Assembly: GCA_024663395.1 (NCBI GenBank)
Contig: JANFAH010000003.1
Span: 4,216,001-4,280,000 of the forward strand
Origin: Pisolithus tinctorius
Taxonomy: Eukaryota; Basidiomycota; Agaricomycetes; Boletales; Pisolithaceae
Reading direction: 5' to 3'
DNA length: 64,000 nucleotides
Positions 1 to 11,421 of this stretch are shown here, piece after piece. Every line of letters begins with the position of its first letter. Positions within the stretch are counted from its first letter, which is position 1. The notes beneath the pieces were generated by a model. That model was not told where the DNA came from, did not search any database, and was given only the letters and a program-made list of their open reading frames with translations. Both the position numbers and the translations under genes were made by a program.

Positions 1-25
1 TCAATTCCCACTTGATGGTCAGTTG

Positions 26-473
26 TGTTACACTTGACCAAAGTCAAGACATAGGGAGAGCTCAAACACAGTCTTAGGTTTCTACTGAGCAACAGCTGCA
101 GTAACCTTCATAAATGACGAAGGATTTGGACAACACTGGTGAGAGTGATCCAGGTTAGGGATACTGAGGGTGAAGTTCTGAGGAATGCTGCATATGATTG
201 AGCAGCTCAAGTCTGGGTTTCCAGGACTTGAGCCAGAAGTCTAAATACTACAAGGAAACAGACCATGAGGCATCCATGTGTAACAAGGTAACTATGCCAT
301 TGGTTGAACAATGATGACACATGTCCTAAGCATGTGGTGAGTGAGTAACGCTAATGGTGGAAACAGAGAGCTGTTGGAACAGAGAGAAGATGGCTCGAAA
401 AGGAAAAGTGTCCAATGGATCAAACACAAGGTAAACATACAGCAAAAGGAAAAGATAGGGGTGAAACATAACA
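26..473 (-). repeat. 3' LTR of gypsy A
   Basis: This 448-bp repeat matches 15182-15628 along its length. Most differences I can see are C/T or G/A changes. It starts TGTTACAC and ends ATAACA, and is followed by the purine-rich tract of the element. Confidence 0.93.
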
Positions 474-511
474 TTACCCCCCTTCTAAGCATTGAAGTCT
501 CTGACTTTAAC

Positions 512-1522
512 CTACTCTCCATAAGGTTCTCTGGTCATGTTACTGATGGCAGAGTCATTGAAATCGAAGTCATTGTCATATAAGTCATTATCCTCGCTCC
601 CAATGAGGGTATGATCATCCACTAATGCAGGAGTGGCAATTCTGTCCTGTAACAGATGACAAGGGCATAAAGAAGGGCAGTGTGCCTGAGTATGCCCAGG
701 GTGAGTGGCATGGCAAAGGGGACATTCATAGAGTCCACAATTGATGTGGATATGGCCGAGGCAACGACAGACATAACAGGTCTGGCAGTAGTGAGGGTCA
801 GATGGAGTAAGCAGTCTGTCAAACTCAGTCATAGCATTCAGCACAGGGGAAGGAGGTAACTGTGTGAGGGTTTCGACAATATTTAACGTGTAGTTGAGTT
901 CTGCATGGGAGACGCCAAAGGCAGTCTCAGGGTCTACTTCAGACAGGGAATCATGAGATTTGCAAGGTTGGGGATTGGGGCCTGACAAGCAGCAGGTGCG
1001 AGGTCTATCAGCTCTTCGAAGAGAGCAGGATGAGTGGGAGGAGCGGGAGGACAATGGTGATGATGCCGGAGGAGAAGGGGACATGGAGGAAACCAGGGGA
1101 GAGGTTGCAGTTGAGGGCCTTCGAGACCCAGGAGGAGGGGGTGCAATCAAGGTGGGATATTGGCGAATGTTATAGACAAGGTCTGCACCTCTGAGGACAT
1201 CAAAAAGTTTCAGAAGCAGGGGAACCTGCTGAGCAGCGATTTCATTGAGGATGGTACATGCAGGGGACAGGAGGGGGTTCTGGTGGTTGATGTAGTGTGA
1301 AAGTTCCTCAAGCTGAAGGGCTTGGATGGTGGCATGATACATGAGATCAAGAGGGGAGTTTTCATCCACCTCGTGATAGACAGTGCCAACAACGGCAGGA
1401 TCGGTGATGAAGAGTCGATAGGAGGCAATCATCTGATCGCTAGCCAGTTGTCATTGGTGATGAGCAAATGGGGTGAGATGGTGCAAGGGTTCACAGGGAT
1501 AAGTGTAGCAGCGAGGGGGCAT
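512..1522 (-). pseudogene. TE-encoded cysteine-array protein downstream of the gypsy A chromodomain
   Basis: This ORF starts at an ATG at 1522-1520 and is interrupted by an in-frame TGA near 1440, after which 306 codons stay open to 512. The protein has a proline/serine-rich middle and a C-terminal array of Cys and His pairs (CQTCYVCRCLGHIHINCG, then CPLCHATHPGH, then CPSLCPCH), followed by an acidic Asp-rich tail. It lies after the integrase/chromodomain ORF and before the polypurine tract, so it belongs to the element and not to the host. The array looks zinc-binding but is not a standard gag CCHC knuckle. I recall similar unnamed proteins in mushroom genomes. The function is unknown, and the TGA suggests this copy is dead. 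Confidence 0.72.
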
Positions 1523-1558
1523 TTTGACAATGATTTTTCTGACAGTGCGAGTGGAGCA

Positions 1559-2021
1559 TCATGTGGGTGGTTTCTGGGGAGGGAAGTCTTTAGGGAACCA
1601 TTTCTTATATGTGGAGAGCATATCATCCGCATGTTCAAGGTGTGTCTCTTTTTGCCAAGAGTTTTCAGAAGAAGGGTAGCCCTTCCATTTGATTAAAAAG
1701 GTGTGTCCATGGCTGGACCTTTTATGGCCAACTATCACCTCAACTTCATATTCTTCTTCCTTGTTGACAACATCAGGTGGTGGAGCCAGGAAGTTCGGTC
1801 CATGAACGTCATTTTCATGATAGGGTGATAGGAGGGAAGTGTGGAAGACATTGTGAATCTTCCATCATGTGGGAACTGTGAGGTGGTACATTATCGGAGA
1901 TAGGATGTCAGAGATTACAAAGGGTCCTTCTCATTTTGGGGTGAGCTTCCTATTTTCATAGGAGCATTTCAAGTTTTGTGCTTCTAGCCAAACCTTATCA
2001 CCTTTTTGGAAAGGGGTGAAG
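1559..2021 (-). pseudogene. Gypsy A integrase C-terminus and chromodomain
   Basis: Reading the minus strand gives the conserved integrase tail (GPFVISDILSP, then WKIHNVFHTSLLSPY) and then a chromodomain (YEVEVIVGHKR, FLIKWKGYPSSENSW). It continues the integrase at 10208-10863 once the nested element and one TGAAG duplication are removed. At least two in-frame stops (one just before EGPF, one just after HNVFHT-like context begins) show decay. Chromodomain integrases of fungal gypsy elements are thought to steer insertion to heterochromatin. Confidence 0.88.
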
Positions 2022-2756
2022 TGTCAAGTCTGGGCCTACTCCGACCAACTCCGATGCTTAACAAGGTCTAGAGAAGGGTTCGGAAGCAAGTCTGACACAG
2101 AAGAACAGAACTCCAACTAGTGGAGTGTCGGCAGGAACGAAGACCGCCAAGACAAAGGTGGAGCGGAGTGAGGGCATCGGGTTTAGCTCATGCACTACCC
2201 CCTTGCACGATCTCAGCCCTCGTATTTCAGAGGGAGAGTACAGACGGAGAGTCGGAGATAACTCCAACAGGCAGAAGACAGAATCAGAGGGAGTAGGAAC
2301 TAAGTTGATATTTGTACTGAAGAACAGCAGAGTACGATACATGCTTTTTATACTGTTACAGAGGTACAGTAATCGGAATCGGAACTGACATACAGAGACT
2401 TGTAAAATTTCAAGTAAAACTTCCTAGATGACGAATGAAGGGTAGATGGAGGACATATGAATGGGTAACATAGAACATCCAGAAAAGGAAACAGTCCAGA
2501 CGCTGGACCATGCGGTGCACGCGCTTTGGAGTACCTGACTGCGTGCTGTCAGGGAGAAGTCTGAAGGTAGTCACATGACCCCTCAGAGAATGGTCTGCCC
2601 AGTCTGGTAGGAGGGCAACACAAGTCCAACAGCAGTCAAAGTGGAGATGGCTCATAACCAACAGAAGTTGGGCAGAGTTGGTGCGGAGTGAGTGAATGAC
2701 CAGCAGAAAAGGGTGCAGAGTTAGTGATGATGCAGGATGAATGCACGGACATGACA
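2022..2756 (-). repeat. 3' LTR of gypsy B
   Basis: This 735-bp repeat matches 9470-10202, with differences that are largely transitions plus a few indels. It starts TGTCAAGTC and ends CATGACA. Confidence 0.95.
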
Positions 2757-2950
2757 GTGCCCCCCCCTTAGGGCCTGAACCCCTGAAGGCCGCATGTATG
2801 GGACGAGATCAACACGAGTTGATCATTTTGAAATTATTTTGATGCCTTGAGGATAATGGCTTTAGCTGTGGCGGAGCTCTGTTGGAGTTCAAAGTACCGC
2901 TTAAAAACACGTGTTAGGGTACTGAACCTTTGTCTTTTCCCCCCATCATC

Positions 2951-4236
2951 ATGTCCTCCCAATGCCAGAGCAAAACCCCCCAGCCAACCCCTGGCCACAT
3001 CCGCAACTACTCCCAAGTCGCAGATGAAGAGCTGGTCATCCTTACCAATGACTCCACTGACACCAAGCAAGAGAAGTCCATGGAGAAGGCACACTGATGA
3101 GAGGAGGCCAAGCAGAGAGAGAGAGAGTGCAAGGCAGAGTGCAAGGCCAAGTGCAAGGAGGCCAAGAGGCGGAAGGCAGAGGAGGAATGGTTGGAGGCGG
3201 AGTGGAAGAAGAGAGTGGAGGAGGAGGCTCAGAGGAGGAGGGCAATGGAGGAAGAGGAGGCTTGAAAGAAGAGGGCAGCAGAGGAAGAGGCAGAGAGGCA
3301 GAGGCAGAGAGCCTCTCAAGAGAGGGCCCAGGCCAGGTGGGATGAGGCTGTGCAGAGGTGAGTGGCAGGCTACTGCGAGTCAGGCTGAGCTGTTTTTTTT
3401 TTTCTTTCGACCTTATTCTATTTTAGGTTAACCGGTGCGGTGTACGACATCAACACTGCCCAGAAGGTCCCTGGGGCCTCTGTGGTGGTCACTGCGATGA
3501 GGAGAGCCCCCTGCACTCGCTGTATAGTGAGTCTGATGGTGGGGCAGTGTGAGCCGTGGCAAGGCAAGACCAGGGCCTGCATGCCCTGTCACAACAAGAA
3601 GAAGACGTGCAGTTGGACATGGGAAGAGGTGGCAGTGGGGCCCTCACGGAAGAGAGCAGGGATGGGGAGCTCCTGAGGAGAGAAGAAGAAGAGGACATGA
3701 GGGAAGGGAAAGGAGAAAGTGACAGAGACAGAGGAAGTGGATGACAAGTGGGAAATAGGCAGAGAAGACGAGCCAGCGACCCCCCTCGAGGGTCCCTCAG
3801 GGGCGGGGGTACACATGTGGTGGGCAGAATGGGAGAGGGAGTGGCATCTGCAGGCCATGGAGAGGCAGGCCAAAGTGCATGAGACCACTGTGCTGGCCTT
3901 TGAGAGGATGGCAGAGGCAGCAGAGCAGATGGTGGTGGCTGCAGAGCGGACCACCGATGAGTGGGCACTGTACTGCACCTGGGTGGAGTGGGTGGAGATG
4001 AGGAGGGAGGATGCACGAGAGGCCAGGATGGCTGAGCTCGAGTGCAGAGGTGGAGGATGGCTGAGCTTGAGTGCAGAGGTGGAGGATGGAAGAGGCCTCA
4101 GTCAGAGGTGGAGGACAAGAACGAGGAAGTGGACGAAGGTGCGGAAGGGGATAACAAGGAAGAGGAAGACATTGGAGGAGAGAAGGAAGGCAGAGAAGAA
4201 CAGGAGGGTGGCAGAGAACAAGCAATGGAAGAGTAG
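2951..4236 (+). pseudogene. Antisense accessory ORF of gypsy B: charged coiled-coil protein with a cysteine cluster
   Basis: On the strand opposite to gag-pol, an ATG at 2951 opens a Gln/Pro-rich start and an acidic segment (ADEELVILTND). Long Glu/Lys/Arg-rich coiled-coil sequence follows. After a probable intron near 3350-3430 comes a cysteine cluster (CTRC, then C-x7-8-C and CMPCHNKKKTC spacing) resembling, but not clearly equal to, a Zn2Cys6 domain. The rest is again charged and low-complexity. Several stops interrupt it. It sits between the chromodomain and the 3' LTR, where some retrotransposons carry accessory or env-like genes. Function is unknown. Extreme composition means part of the apparent openness could be chance. 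Confidence 0.5.
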
Positions 4237-4422
4237 AGTAGTTTTTCTTCTTTTTTTTTTGTCTTTAGTTTTGTATATTTTTGTACTACTACAAAATAGA
4301 CTTGTGACCTTGTTTGCGACTCTGAGAAGTGAAACAGATAAGCGGAGAAAATTCTAAAGTACTTAAGGTAGTTCAGTAAGGGGCAGAGTTGGCCCATGGA
4401 GGAAGGTTACATGGGCGGAGTG

Positions 4423-6009
4423 CTATGTCGGAGGTTGGTATGGGCCAGGTTTGTGTGGGTAGCATTCATGGAAAGTGGACACTATGTTGGAAGCGTGATC
4501 TAGCTCAGTTGCAAGCAACCAAGAGGTTTCTTCGTCAGTGTTCTTGTAACCAGCCCAGTGGACTAGATACAAGAGTTGACAGTGGTGGTGACAGCGGTCC
4601 ACCTTAGAGTCAAGTATCTCTGATACTTCATACTCAAGGTCACCATTGACATCCACTGGTGGAGGTGGAGGTTGTTGTCAGATTGGGAAAGGGTTAGCTG
4701 CTGTGGCTTCCAGTTGTGAGACATGGAAGACCGGATGTACCGAGCACATAGAGTCAGGGAGCTTAAGGGTGACAGAATGCATACCTGGCCTGGCCAAGAT
4801 GGTGAACAGGCCTAAGTACTTTTTGGAGAGTTTTTCCGAAGGACGAGTGGAGCGGAAGTATTTGGCTTTGACATAGGCCTGTTCTCTGACCTTGAACTCA
4901 GGCAGAGGTATGCGTTTAGCATCTGCTGGACCCTGGTAGCGCTGTTGAGCAGCAGACATTTCAGAGCGGAGGAAATCATGAAGGGCAGAGAGCTCGATGA
5001 CATAGTCATGAGCCCTTGGAGAAGTGAAGTCTTGGTCAGGGACCACAGACAAGTTTGGATGGTATTCCTTGTTGGCGAAGAAGGGAGAGACTCCAGTAGT
5101 TGCACTTGGTGCATTGTTGAAAGCAAACTCTGCTAGAGGTAACAGCTCAGCCCAATTGTCTTGTTGGTAGTTACAGTAGACACAAAGGTACTGCTTGAGG
5201 GTCTGGTTCATTCGCTCGGTCTGGCCATTGCCTTCTGGGTGGTAACCCGAAGTGAAGTGAAGACGCATATCAAGGGCTTTTCCTAGAGAATGGAAGAAGT
5301 GTGAGACAAACTCAGGACCTCTGTCGGAGGTGACATTAGCTGGCACTCCATGCTTGGAGAAGACATGGGTTAGGAAGAGCTTAGCGAGTTCGGCAGAGGT
5401 GATGGAATTGTAGGTGGGGATGAACACCACTTGCTTTGAGAGGTGGTCCACTACCACAAGTATGGTGGAGTAGCCATTGGAGTTTGGGAGGTGTTCGATG
5501 AAGTCCATGGAGATGGAGTTCCAAGGTCTCTCTGGGATGGGGAGTTGCTTCAGTAGACCATAGGGGCGGTGGTGCAGAGTTTTGCTCCATCCACAGGCGG
5601 TGCAAGACCTGACATATTCCTTCACGTCAGAGCGGAGGTTAGGCCACACATAGTCCCTGCGGACAAGTTCTAGGGTGCGGTTTTGCCCGAAATGGCCTGC
5701 TAGAGGATGATCATGCTTGAACCAAAGCACTCGAAGGCAGAGGTCATCAATGTCAGGGACAAAGATGCGACTGTCAAGGTGGAGTAGACCGTTGGAGTCC
5801 AGGGACCACCAAGGCTTAGTCAGAGTTGGAAGATGGCTGGCAGATACAGGGTTGGATGGTAAGGCGGAGATGATGTCAGAGTGCAAGCACTCAACATCGA
5901 AGACCATGGCAGTGCAGAGCACAGGTGCCATGAGGGTGGTGGTACAGAGGGACGATGCGAGTTGCTCCTGTGTAAACATAGGGCGGAGATTGTGAGGATT
6001 TACCTGCAC
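4423..6009 (-). pseudogene. Gypsy B integrase and chromodomain
   Basis: A 443-codon ORF (6009-4678) carries the HHCC zinc-binding module (H and H in DHPLAGHFGQNRT, then CTAC). The DDE core follows: D in SMDFIEHLP, D in TSDRGPEF and E in HPEGNGQTERMN. Its tail ends VHPVFHVSQLE. After one stop at 4678 the frame continues into a chromodomain at 4423-4656 (YEVSEILDSK, YLVHWAGYKNTDEETSW). The catalytic residues are all present, so decay here is mild. The enzyme joins the cDNA ends to target DNA, and the chromodomain is presumed to bind modified histone tails. Confidence 0.93.
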
Positions 6010-6141
6010 ATAGTCCCTATCCCCCCCTTTTGGGTAGATGTCCCAACGTCATGTAAGTGCATTGGGTTTGGCTCCTAAGTGGCCAGGTCGGAAGTGGATG
6101 GAAAGATTAAACTGGGAAAGGTACTCTGACCAGCAGGCCTG

Positions 6142-8062
6142 TCAATGAGTGAGAACCTTAGAGGTGGAAAAGTACTCAAGGTTTTTGTGGTCCATCACCA
6201 TGTTGACAGGTAAGGCAGAACCTTCTAGGTAATGCCGCCAATGGCGGAAGGCCTTGAAGATAGCCAACAGCTCCTTGTTGTGGGTATCATAATTGAGTTC
6301 TGGCACAGTCATGGTCTGGGAGTAGAAAGCGACTGGGTGGAGTTCACCATCAGAGCAGGTGATCAACAAAATGCCAGCAATGGCATAGTCAGAGGCATCA
6401 GTTTCCACTGTAAGCGGAGCGTCAGGGACCCAATGAGTGAGAATAGGAGCTGAGCTGAAGGCATCCTTCAGGTGGAGGAAAGCAGAGTGGCACTCCTCGG
6501 AAAAGTTCCAAGGAGCACCCTTTTGTGTGAGGCAAGTGAGCAGAACAACAATGTCGGAGTAGTTATTAATGAATTGTCTGTAGAAATTTGTGAAACCAAG
6601 GAAAGACAGGATGTCTCGCACCTTCTGCAGCTCAGGCCAGTCGTGGACTGCCTGAACCTTCTCAGTGGACATGGTGAGACTGGAGGGAGAAAGAACATAA
6701 CCGAGGTACTTGACAGAGTCAGAGTGAAACTCGCACTTCTCTGGCTTGGCATAAAGACCATGCTTTCGAAGGTGGTGGAGTACCTCTTTTACATGTTCGC
6801 GGTGTGACTCCATGTTCTGCAAGTAAATTAAGATGTCATCGAGGTATACCATGACACAGACATTGAGCATGTCTGCAAAGATGCTATTAACAAATCGCTG
6901 GAAAGCCACAGGTGTGTTAGTCAGACCGAATGGCATTACCTGCCACTCATAAGAACCATAATGAGTGCAGAAAGCCGTTTTCCATTCATCTCCATCTGCT
7001 ATGCAGACTAAATGGTAGGCATGGCAGAGGTCAATCTTAGTGTAGACTTTAGCATGGCTTGGAGAGTCAAGTAGGTCAGAGATGAGCAGCAGCAGATAGT
7101 GGTCTTTTTTTGTGATTTTATTGAGTCCTCAATAGTCAACACAGAGGTGGAGTGAACCATCCTTCTTCTTCATGAAGAGGACAGGGGCACCATGAGTGGA
7201 GGTGGACTGTTTGATGAAGCCATAGCCAAGATGCTTGTCAATGAAGGTGTGGAGAGCTTCAAGCTCTGGCAGAGAAAGAGAGTAGATTGTACCAATGGGC
7301 GGAGAAGCTCCTTCCTCGAGGTCGATCTTGAGATCGAACGAGCAGTGTGGTGGAAGTTCCATAGCCTTGTCTTTACTAAAGACATCGGCAAACTCATGAT
7401 ACTCAGGAGGGACCGAAGAGAGGTCAGGAGGCAGAGAAGAAGTGGAGGATGCACAAAGCTTCACATCATCAGTGGAGAGCTGTAAGCGGAACTGCCTAGA
7501 GCCAGGGAGAGCACAGGCTCTGACATACACAGCAGCATTGATGAGTGAGACGAGTGGAGCAGAGCACGGTGAGTCTGTTGGAGCTGCAGTCAGAGCTGCA
7601 GATGGAGCGGAGGGTGTCAGATCTGGAGCAGAGGTCACAGCAGAAGATGATGAAGGCACCTGGGGTGTCGGCATTCCCTGTAGCGATGGTTTGAACGATA
7701 TACTGCCCAGTACCCAGTCAATTGACGGATTGAAGTGGGTGAGCCAGTTGTGTCCTAACACCAGCGAACATGAAGAATCCAATGGAGTAACATAAAATGA
7801 AACGGAGTTGACATCGCCAGAAGGAAAGTGGAGGGAAAGATCTACTTCTTGGGAAATGACAGCATTTGTACTACCATTGAACAAGCGGAGCGGAATTGGT
7901 GGAGAAACGGAGGAAACAGAAATAGCATATTTTTTAATTACAGACAGGTCTACAAAAGCAATGAGAAGAACCAGAATCGATCAATGCAGAAAAAGTATCA
8001 ACAGAATAATCTGGAAGAGTTACAGATGGAAGTAAAGAATTGGGACTAGAAAGAGCAGACAT
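6142..8062 (-). pseudogene. Gypsy B protease, reverse transcriptase and RNase H
   Basis: The reading starts at an ATG at 8062-8060. It shows the aspartic protease motif IDSGSSHCFVD, then the RT (CSFDLKIDLEEGASPP, FMKKKDGSLHLCVDY), the catalytic box MVYLDDIL and the RNase H segment VETDASDYAIAGILL. A TGA stands where the family normally has Arg after CVDY (near 7127), and another ends the RNase H frame at 6142; CGA-to-TGA changes would explain both. The aspartates of YLDD are intact. Normally this polyprotein is cleaved into protease, RT and RNase H. Confidence 0.93.
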
Positions 8063-8139
8063 GTTGAGTCGGATGTCCGGTTGCACACAGTTGGGACCAA
8101 CACTTCCTCCAGGCTGTGTGAGCTCCCTGGAGGAGCGGA

Positions 8140-9408
8140 CTAATTTTTTGACTCTGCCTTCTCTGCAGGCAGAGGAGGTGGAGTTCCAGCCATAGCTGCA
8201 TGGGCTTTGGCTGCACAGGAGGTGGACTTGGGACAGTCCTTGGCGGAATGGCCAGCCTCGCCACAGAAGAGGCAGAGGTTGTTTTTCATCCTGTGCTGGC
8301 GTTCAGCGGAGGTGAGTTTGCCATCCTTGCCCAGAAGATGAGCAATATCAGACTTGGGTGGATCTTTCTGTTTACCCTTGCCCTTGGTGTTGGATTTTGG
8401 AGCAGAGGAGGAGGAGGACGATTTAGGTTTATTGTCGGAGTTGGAAGACTGCAACTTGTCAGAGGCGGACTTGGTGGTGCACGAGATCTCTGCTTTGCAC
8501 TCCCAGTAATGCGCATCAATGGTTTGAGTGAGTTTGCGGAGTTGTGCGAGGGTAGAAGGCTTTCCGATGCGAGTGATCTCATCCTTGATGCGGTCTGGAA
8601 GTCCACTATAGAAGTGGTGGTGGAGTGCACTGACACCGTAGTCCTTGACCTGTGAAGCCCAGTGATTGAACTCCATGATGTATTTGGTGATTTGAGAACC
8701 ATCTTTCATGGTGAGGTTCTCAAGTTGTTGGACAGCATCCACTATGGCATCATGCGGACTGAAATTGGTTGTGAGCTCTTGTAAGAACTCATGATAGTCA
8801 TCCATCCAGAGTGGGTGGTCATAGTTGTCGGGATTTAACAGGTCTGGCTCGAACCAAGCCAGAGCCATACCCTTAAGGTAAGACTGAGCGAAGGTAACTT
8901 TTGCTCTGTCGGAGCGGAATGTGCGAGGGCAGTCTTGGAAGTTCAGCTTGCATTGTATGAGGAACTCACGGAGCTTCTTGGGGTCGGAGCCATCGAAGGT
9001 ATCAGGCTTGTGGACTTTGGTTTTCAGAGCAGAGTCCCCAGTGTGCGAACTAGACTGCACAAGTGCATGAACAGCTCTAGCAAGAGCTACGAGGGGATCC
9101 TCTGGTGGCTCAGCCAGGTCTTCGTGGATATCCCTGTCACTGCTGCCCCCACCATCGGGATCACCACCAGGATAATCAGGGTCAGGGTCAGGTCCATCAT
9201 CTTGGTTACAAGGAGGCAGAGTATGGAAGGCTGATGGGTGGAGGTCGGAGTGACCAGCTTGTGAAGCGCTTTCGCCTTCAGCGCGAGAGTGGTGTTGAGT
9301 GGAGAAGGACTGGAATTGTTCAATGATGGAAGGGAGTCGACGTGGATTAGCTAGCACTACAGTGAGGTTCTCAGCGACCTCTCTCTGGGATTGAGCTTGA
9401 GTTCTCAT
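8140..9408 (-). CDS. Gypsy B Gag polyprotein
   Basis: An intact 422-codon ORF encodes a retrotransposon capsid domain (HKPDTFDGSDPKKLREFLIQ, then YLKGMALAWFEP, around residues 130-200). A Ser/Lys-rich linker and one CCHC zinc knuckle (CLFCGEAGHSAKDC, near residue 380) follow. The N-terminal third is Asp/Pro-rich. It is the first gene inside the 5' LTR, about 60 bp from it. Gag assembles the virus-like particle and binds the RNA. It is in a different block from the protease ORF, which begins 78 bp after its stop, so Pol is made by frameshift, reinitiation or splicing. This is the best-preserved part of element B. Confidence 0.92.
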   Translation of the reverse strand: MRTQAQSQREVAENLTVVLANPRRLPSIIEQFQSFSTQHHSRAEGESASQAGHSDLHPSAFHTLPPCNQDDGPDPDPDYPGGDPDGGGSSDRDIHEDLAEPPEDPLVALARAVHALVQSSSHTGDSALKTKVHKPDTFDGSDPKKLREFLIQCKLNFQDCPRTFRSDRAKVTFAQSYLKGMALAWFEPDLLNPDNYDHPLWMDDYHEFLQELTTNFSPHDAIVDAVQQLENLTMKDGSQITKYIMEFNHWASQVKDYGVSALHHHFYSGLPDRIKDEITRIGKPSTLAQLRKLTQTIDAHYWECKAEISCTTKSASDKLQSSNSDNKPKSSSSSSAPKSNTKGKGKQKDPPKSDIAHLLGKDGKLTSAERQHRMKNNLCLFCGEAGHSAKDCPKSTSCAAKAHAAMAGTPPPLPAEKAESKN

Positions 9409-9469
9409 AATGGCATAAGTTTTTTGGAAGACAGAAAAGGAGATCGTACAAGTGCGAGTACGAATATAC

Positions 9470-10202
9470 TGTCAAGTCCGGGCCTACTCTGACCAACTCC
9501 AATGCTTAACAAGGTCTAGAGAAGGGTTTGGAAGCAAGTCCGACACAGAAGAACAGAACTCTGACTAGTGGAGTGTCAGCAGGAACAAAGACTGCCAAGA
9601 CAAAGGTGGAGCAGAGTGAGGGCGTCAGGTTTAGCTCGTGTGCTACCCCCTTGCACGATCTCAGCCCTCGTATTTCAGAGGGAGAGTACAGACAGAGAGT
9701 CGGAGATAACTCTGACAGGCAGAAGACAGAATCAGAGGGAGTAGGAACTAAGTTGATATTTGTACTGAAGAACAGCGGAGTATGATACATGCTTTTTATA
9801 CTGTTACAGAGGTACAGTAACCAGAATTGGAACTGACATACAGAGACTCGTAAAATTTCAAGTAAAACTTCCTAGATGACGAATGAAGGGTAGACAGAGG
9901 ACATATGAACAGGTAACATAGAACATCCAGAAAAGGAAACAGTCCAGATGCTGGACCATGCGGTGTGTGCTGCAGAGTACCTGACTGTGTGCTGTCAGGG
10001 AGAAGTCCGAAGGTAGTCACATGACCCCTCAGAGAATGGTCCACCCAGTCCAGTAGGAGGGCAACACAAGTCCAACAGCAGTCAGAGCAGAGATGGCTCG
10101 TAACCAACAGAAGTTGGGTGGAGTTGGTGCAGAGTGAGTGAATGACTGGCAGAAAAGGGTGTGGAGTTAGTGATGATGCAGGATGAATGCATGGACATGA
10201 CA
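9470..10202 (-). repeat. 5' LTR of gypsy B
   Basis: This 733-bp repeat pairs with 2022-2756. It is followed on the right by the target duplication TGAAG. The segment just inside it (9450-9469) should hold the primer-binding site, but I do not see the usual TGG start complementary to a tRNA 3' end. Confidence 0.95.
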
Positions 10203-10207
10203 TGAAG

Positions 10208-11421
10208 GGTCGTGATGAGCAGTCTTTCATTGTTCTTTGGGCTAGATCATGTGCCATGAGGGCCTCTTCTCTAGCCTTTCAGAGTTCTTCGAGTCTAGAC
10301 TTGGTGGTGGGAAGGTGGGTGTCTGCGATCAGGGATGGAAGTGGTCTTGGTTCATACCCATACATGAGGTAGAATGGAGATTGTTGGGTGACAGAGTGGG
10401 GACAGTGATTGTGCATGAATTCTGCCATGGGAAGGCTGTCCACCCATGAGGTGGGGTCATTCTGGCAAAAGATGCAGAGATAGGTCTCTATTTCTTGGTT
10501 TATGCATTCTGTTTCTCCATCGGTCTGAGGGTGGTATGCCATTGACAAGGCAAGAGAGTATCCCAAAAGGGAAGCAAGTTCTTTTGTGAAAGTGGAGGCA
10601 AACTGAGGGCCTCGATCTGATATAATCTTGTCATACAACCTGAAATGGGAGTAGACCTTTTTGAAGAACAATGCTGTGATATCAGTGGCAGAGGCAGTTT
10701 TCTTGGTTGGTGGTAAAATTACCCCCTTTGTAAGGCCATGGTCTACCATGACCAAAAGGGAATCACAACCCTTAGAAAGGGGTAAGTCAGTAACCAGATC
10801 GCAAGAGATCTGTTGGAAAGGGCAGGTTGAGGTAGAGGGGATAGGCATAAGGGGTGGAGTCATCAGGTGAGTGTTTGTCTTATTTTGCTGGCATGTGGCA
10901 CAGCCTTCAACATATTTCCAGACAAAGGATGCGAGTCCTGGCCACCAAAACTCAGAAGAGATGAGTTGCCAGGTCTTTAGAACACCAGGGTGTCCTGCAG
11001 AGGGGTGATCATGGTGGTTGGATATGACAGTTCATCGGAGGACAGGGTCATTGGGAATATACACCCGGTCTTTATAGAGTAACACTCTGTTGTCAAATCT
11101 CCAGTCAGAGAGGTGGGATTTGAACAGGAGTGGCATGTCAACATTTTCAATGGCACAAAGTGCCATTTGGACAACAGGATCCTGCATGGAGGAAGATGCA
11201 ACCTTCTGGGTAAGGTTGGCATCAATGAGGTTCATGAACATGGTTTGTGGAAGGAGGGTGACCCCCTTGTTATTGTTGTCATCATCAGGGATATGGTCAG
11301 GTCGTCGAGAGAGTGCATCAGGTGCAGCCAGGTCTTTGCCTGGGACATGTTCAAGTTGCAGATTGAAATCTGCGAGGTCAAGGAGCCAGCGAGCCTGACG
11401 ATGGTTCAAGTTCTGGGGTGC
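10208..11421 (-). pseudogene. Gypsy A RNase H end and integrase
   Basis: From 11421 leftward the minus strand reads the end of RNase H (NLNHRQARWLLDLADFN, then PGKDLAAPDALSRRPDH). A stop near 11030 follows, then the HHCC module (HHDHPSAGHPG, CATC) and the integrase core: D in CDLVTDLPLSK, D in IISDRGPQF, E in HPQTDGETECINQE. It runs to 10208, where the nested element B cuts it, and resumes at 2021. On the other side it is separated from the rest of RNase H by the solo LTR. The catalytic triad is preserved despite stops. Confidence 0.92.

Larger units (their letters stand above)
2022..10202 (-). mobile_element. Ty3/gypsy chromodomain LTR retrotransposon B, nested in A
   Basis: LTRs of 735 and 733 bp lie at 2022-2756 and 9470-10202, each starting TGTCAAG and ending GGACATGACA. 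The 5-bp flanks are identical (TGAAG at 2017-2021 and 10203-10207), so the insertion point inside the integrase gene of element A is exact. A polypurine tract adjoins the left LTR (2757-2775), giving minus-strand orientation. The coding order is gag, protease, RT, RNase H, integrase, chromodomain. An additional ORF lies on the opposite strand between the chromodomain and the 3' LTR. Several TGA/TAA stops break pol, so this copy is defective. Confidence 0.96.

Noticed and set aside
2847..4400. The many minus-strand ORFs in the purine-rich region
   Set aside because: They are Leu/Pro/Ser-rich shadows of the plus-strand Glu/Lys/Arg-rich ORF caused by strand composition.
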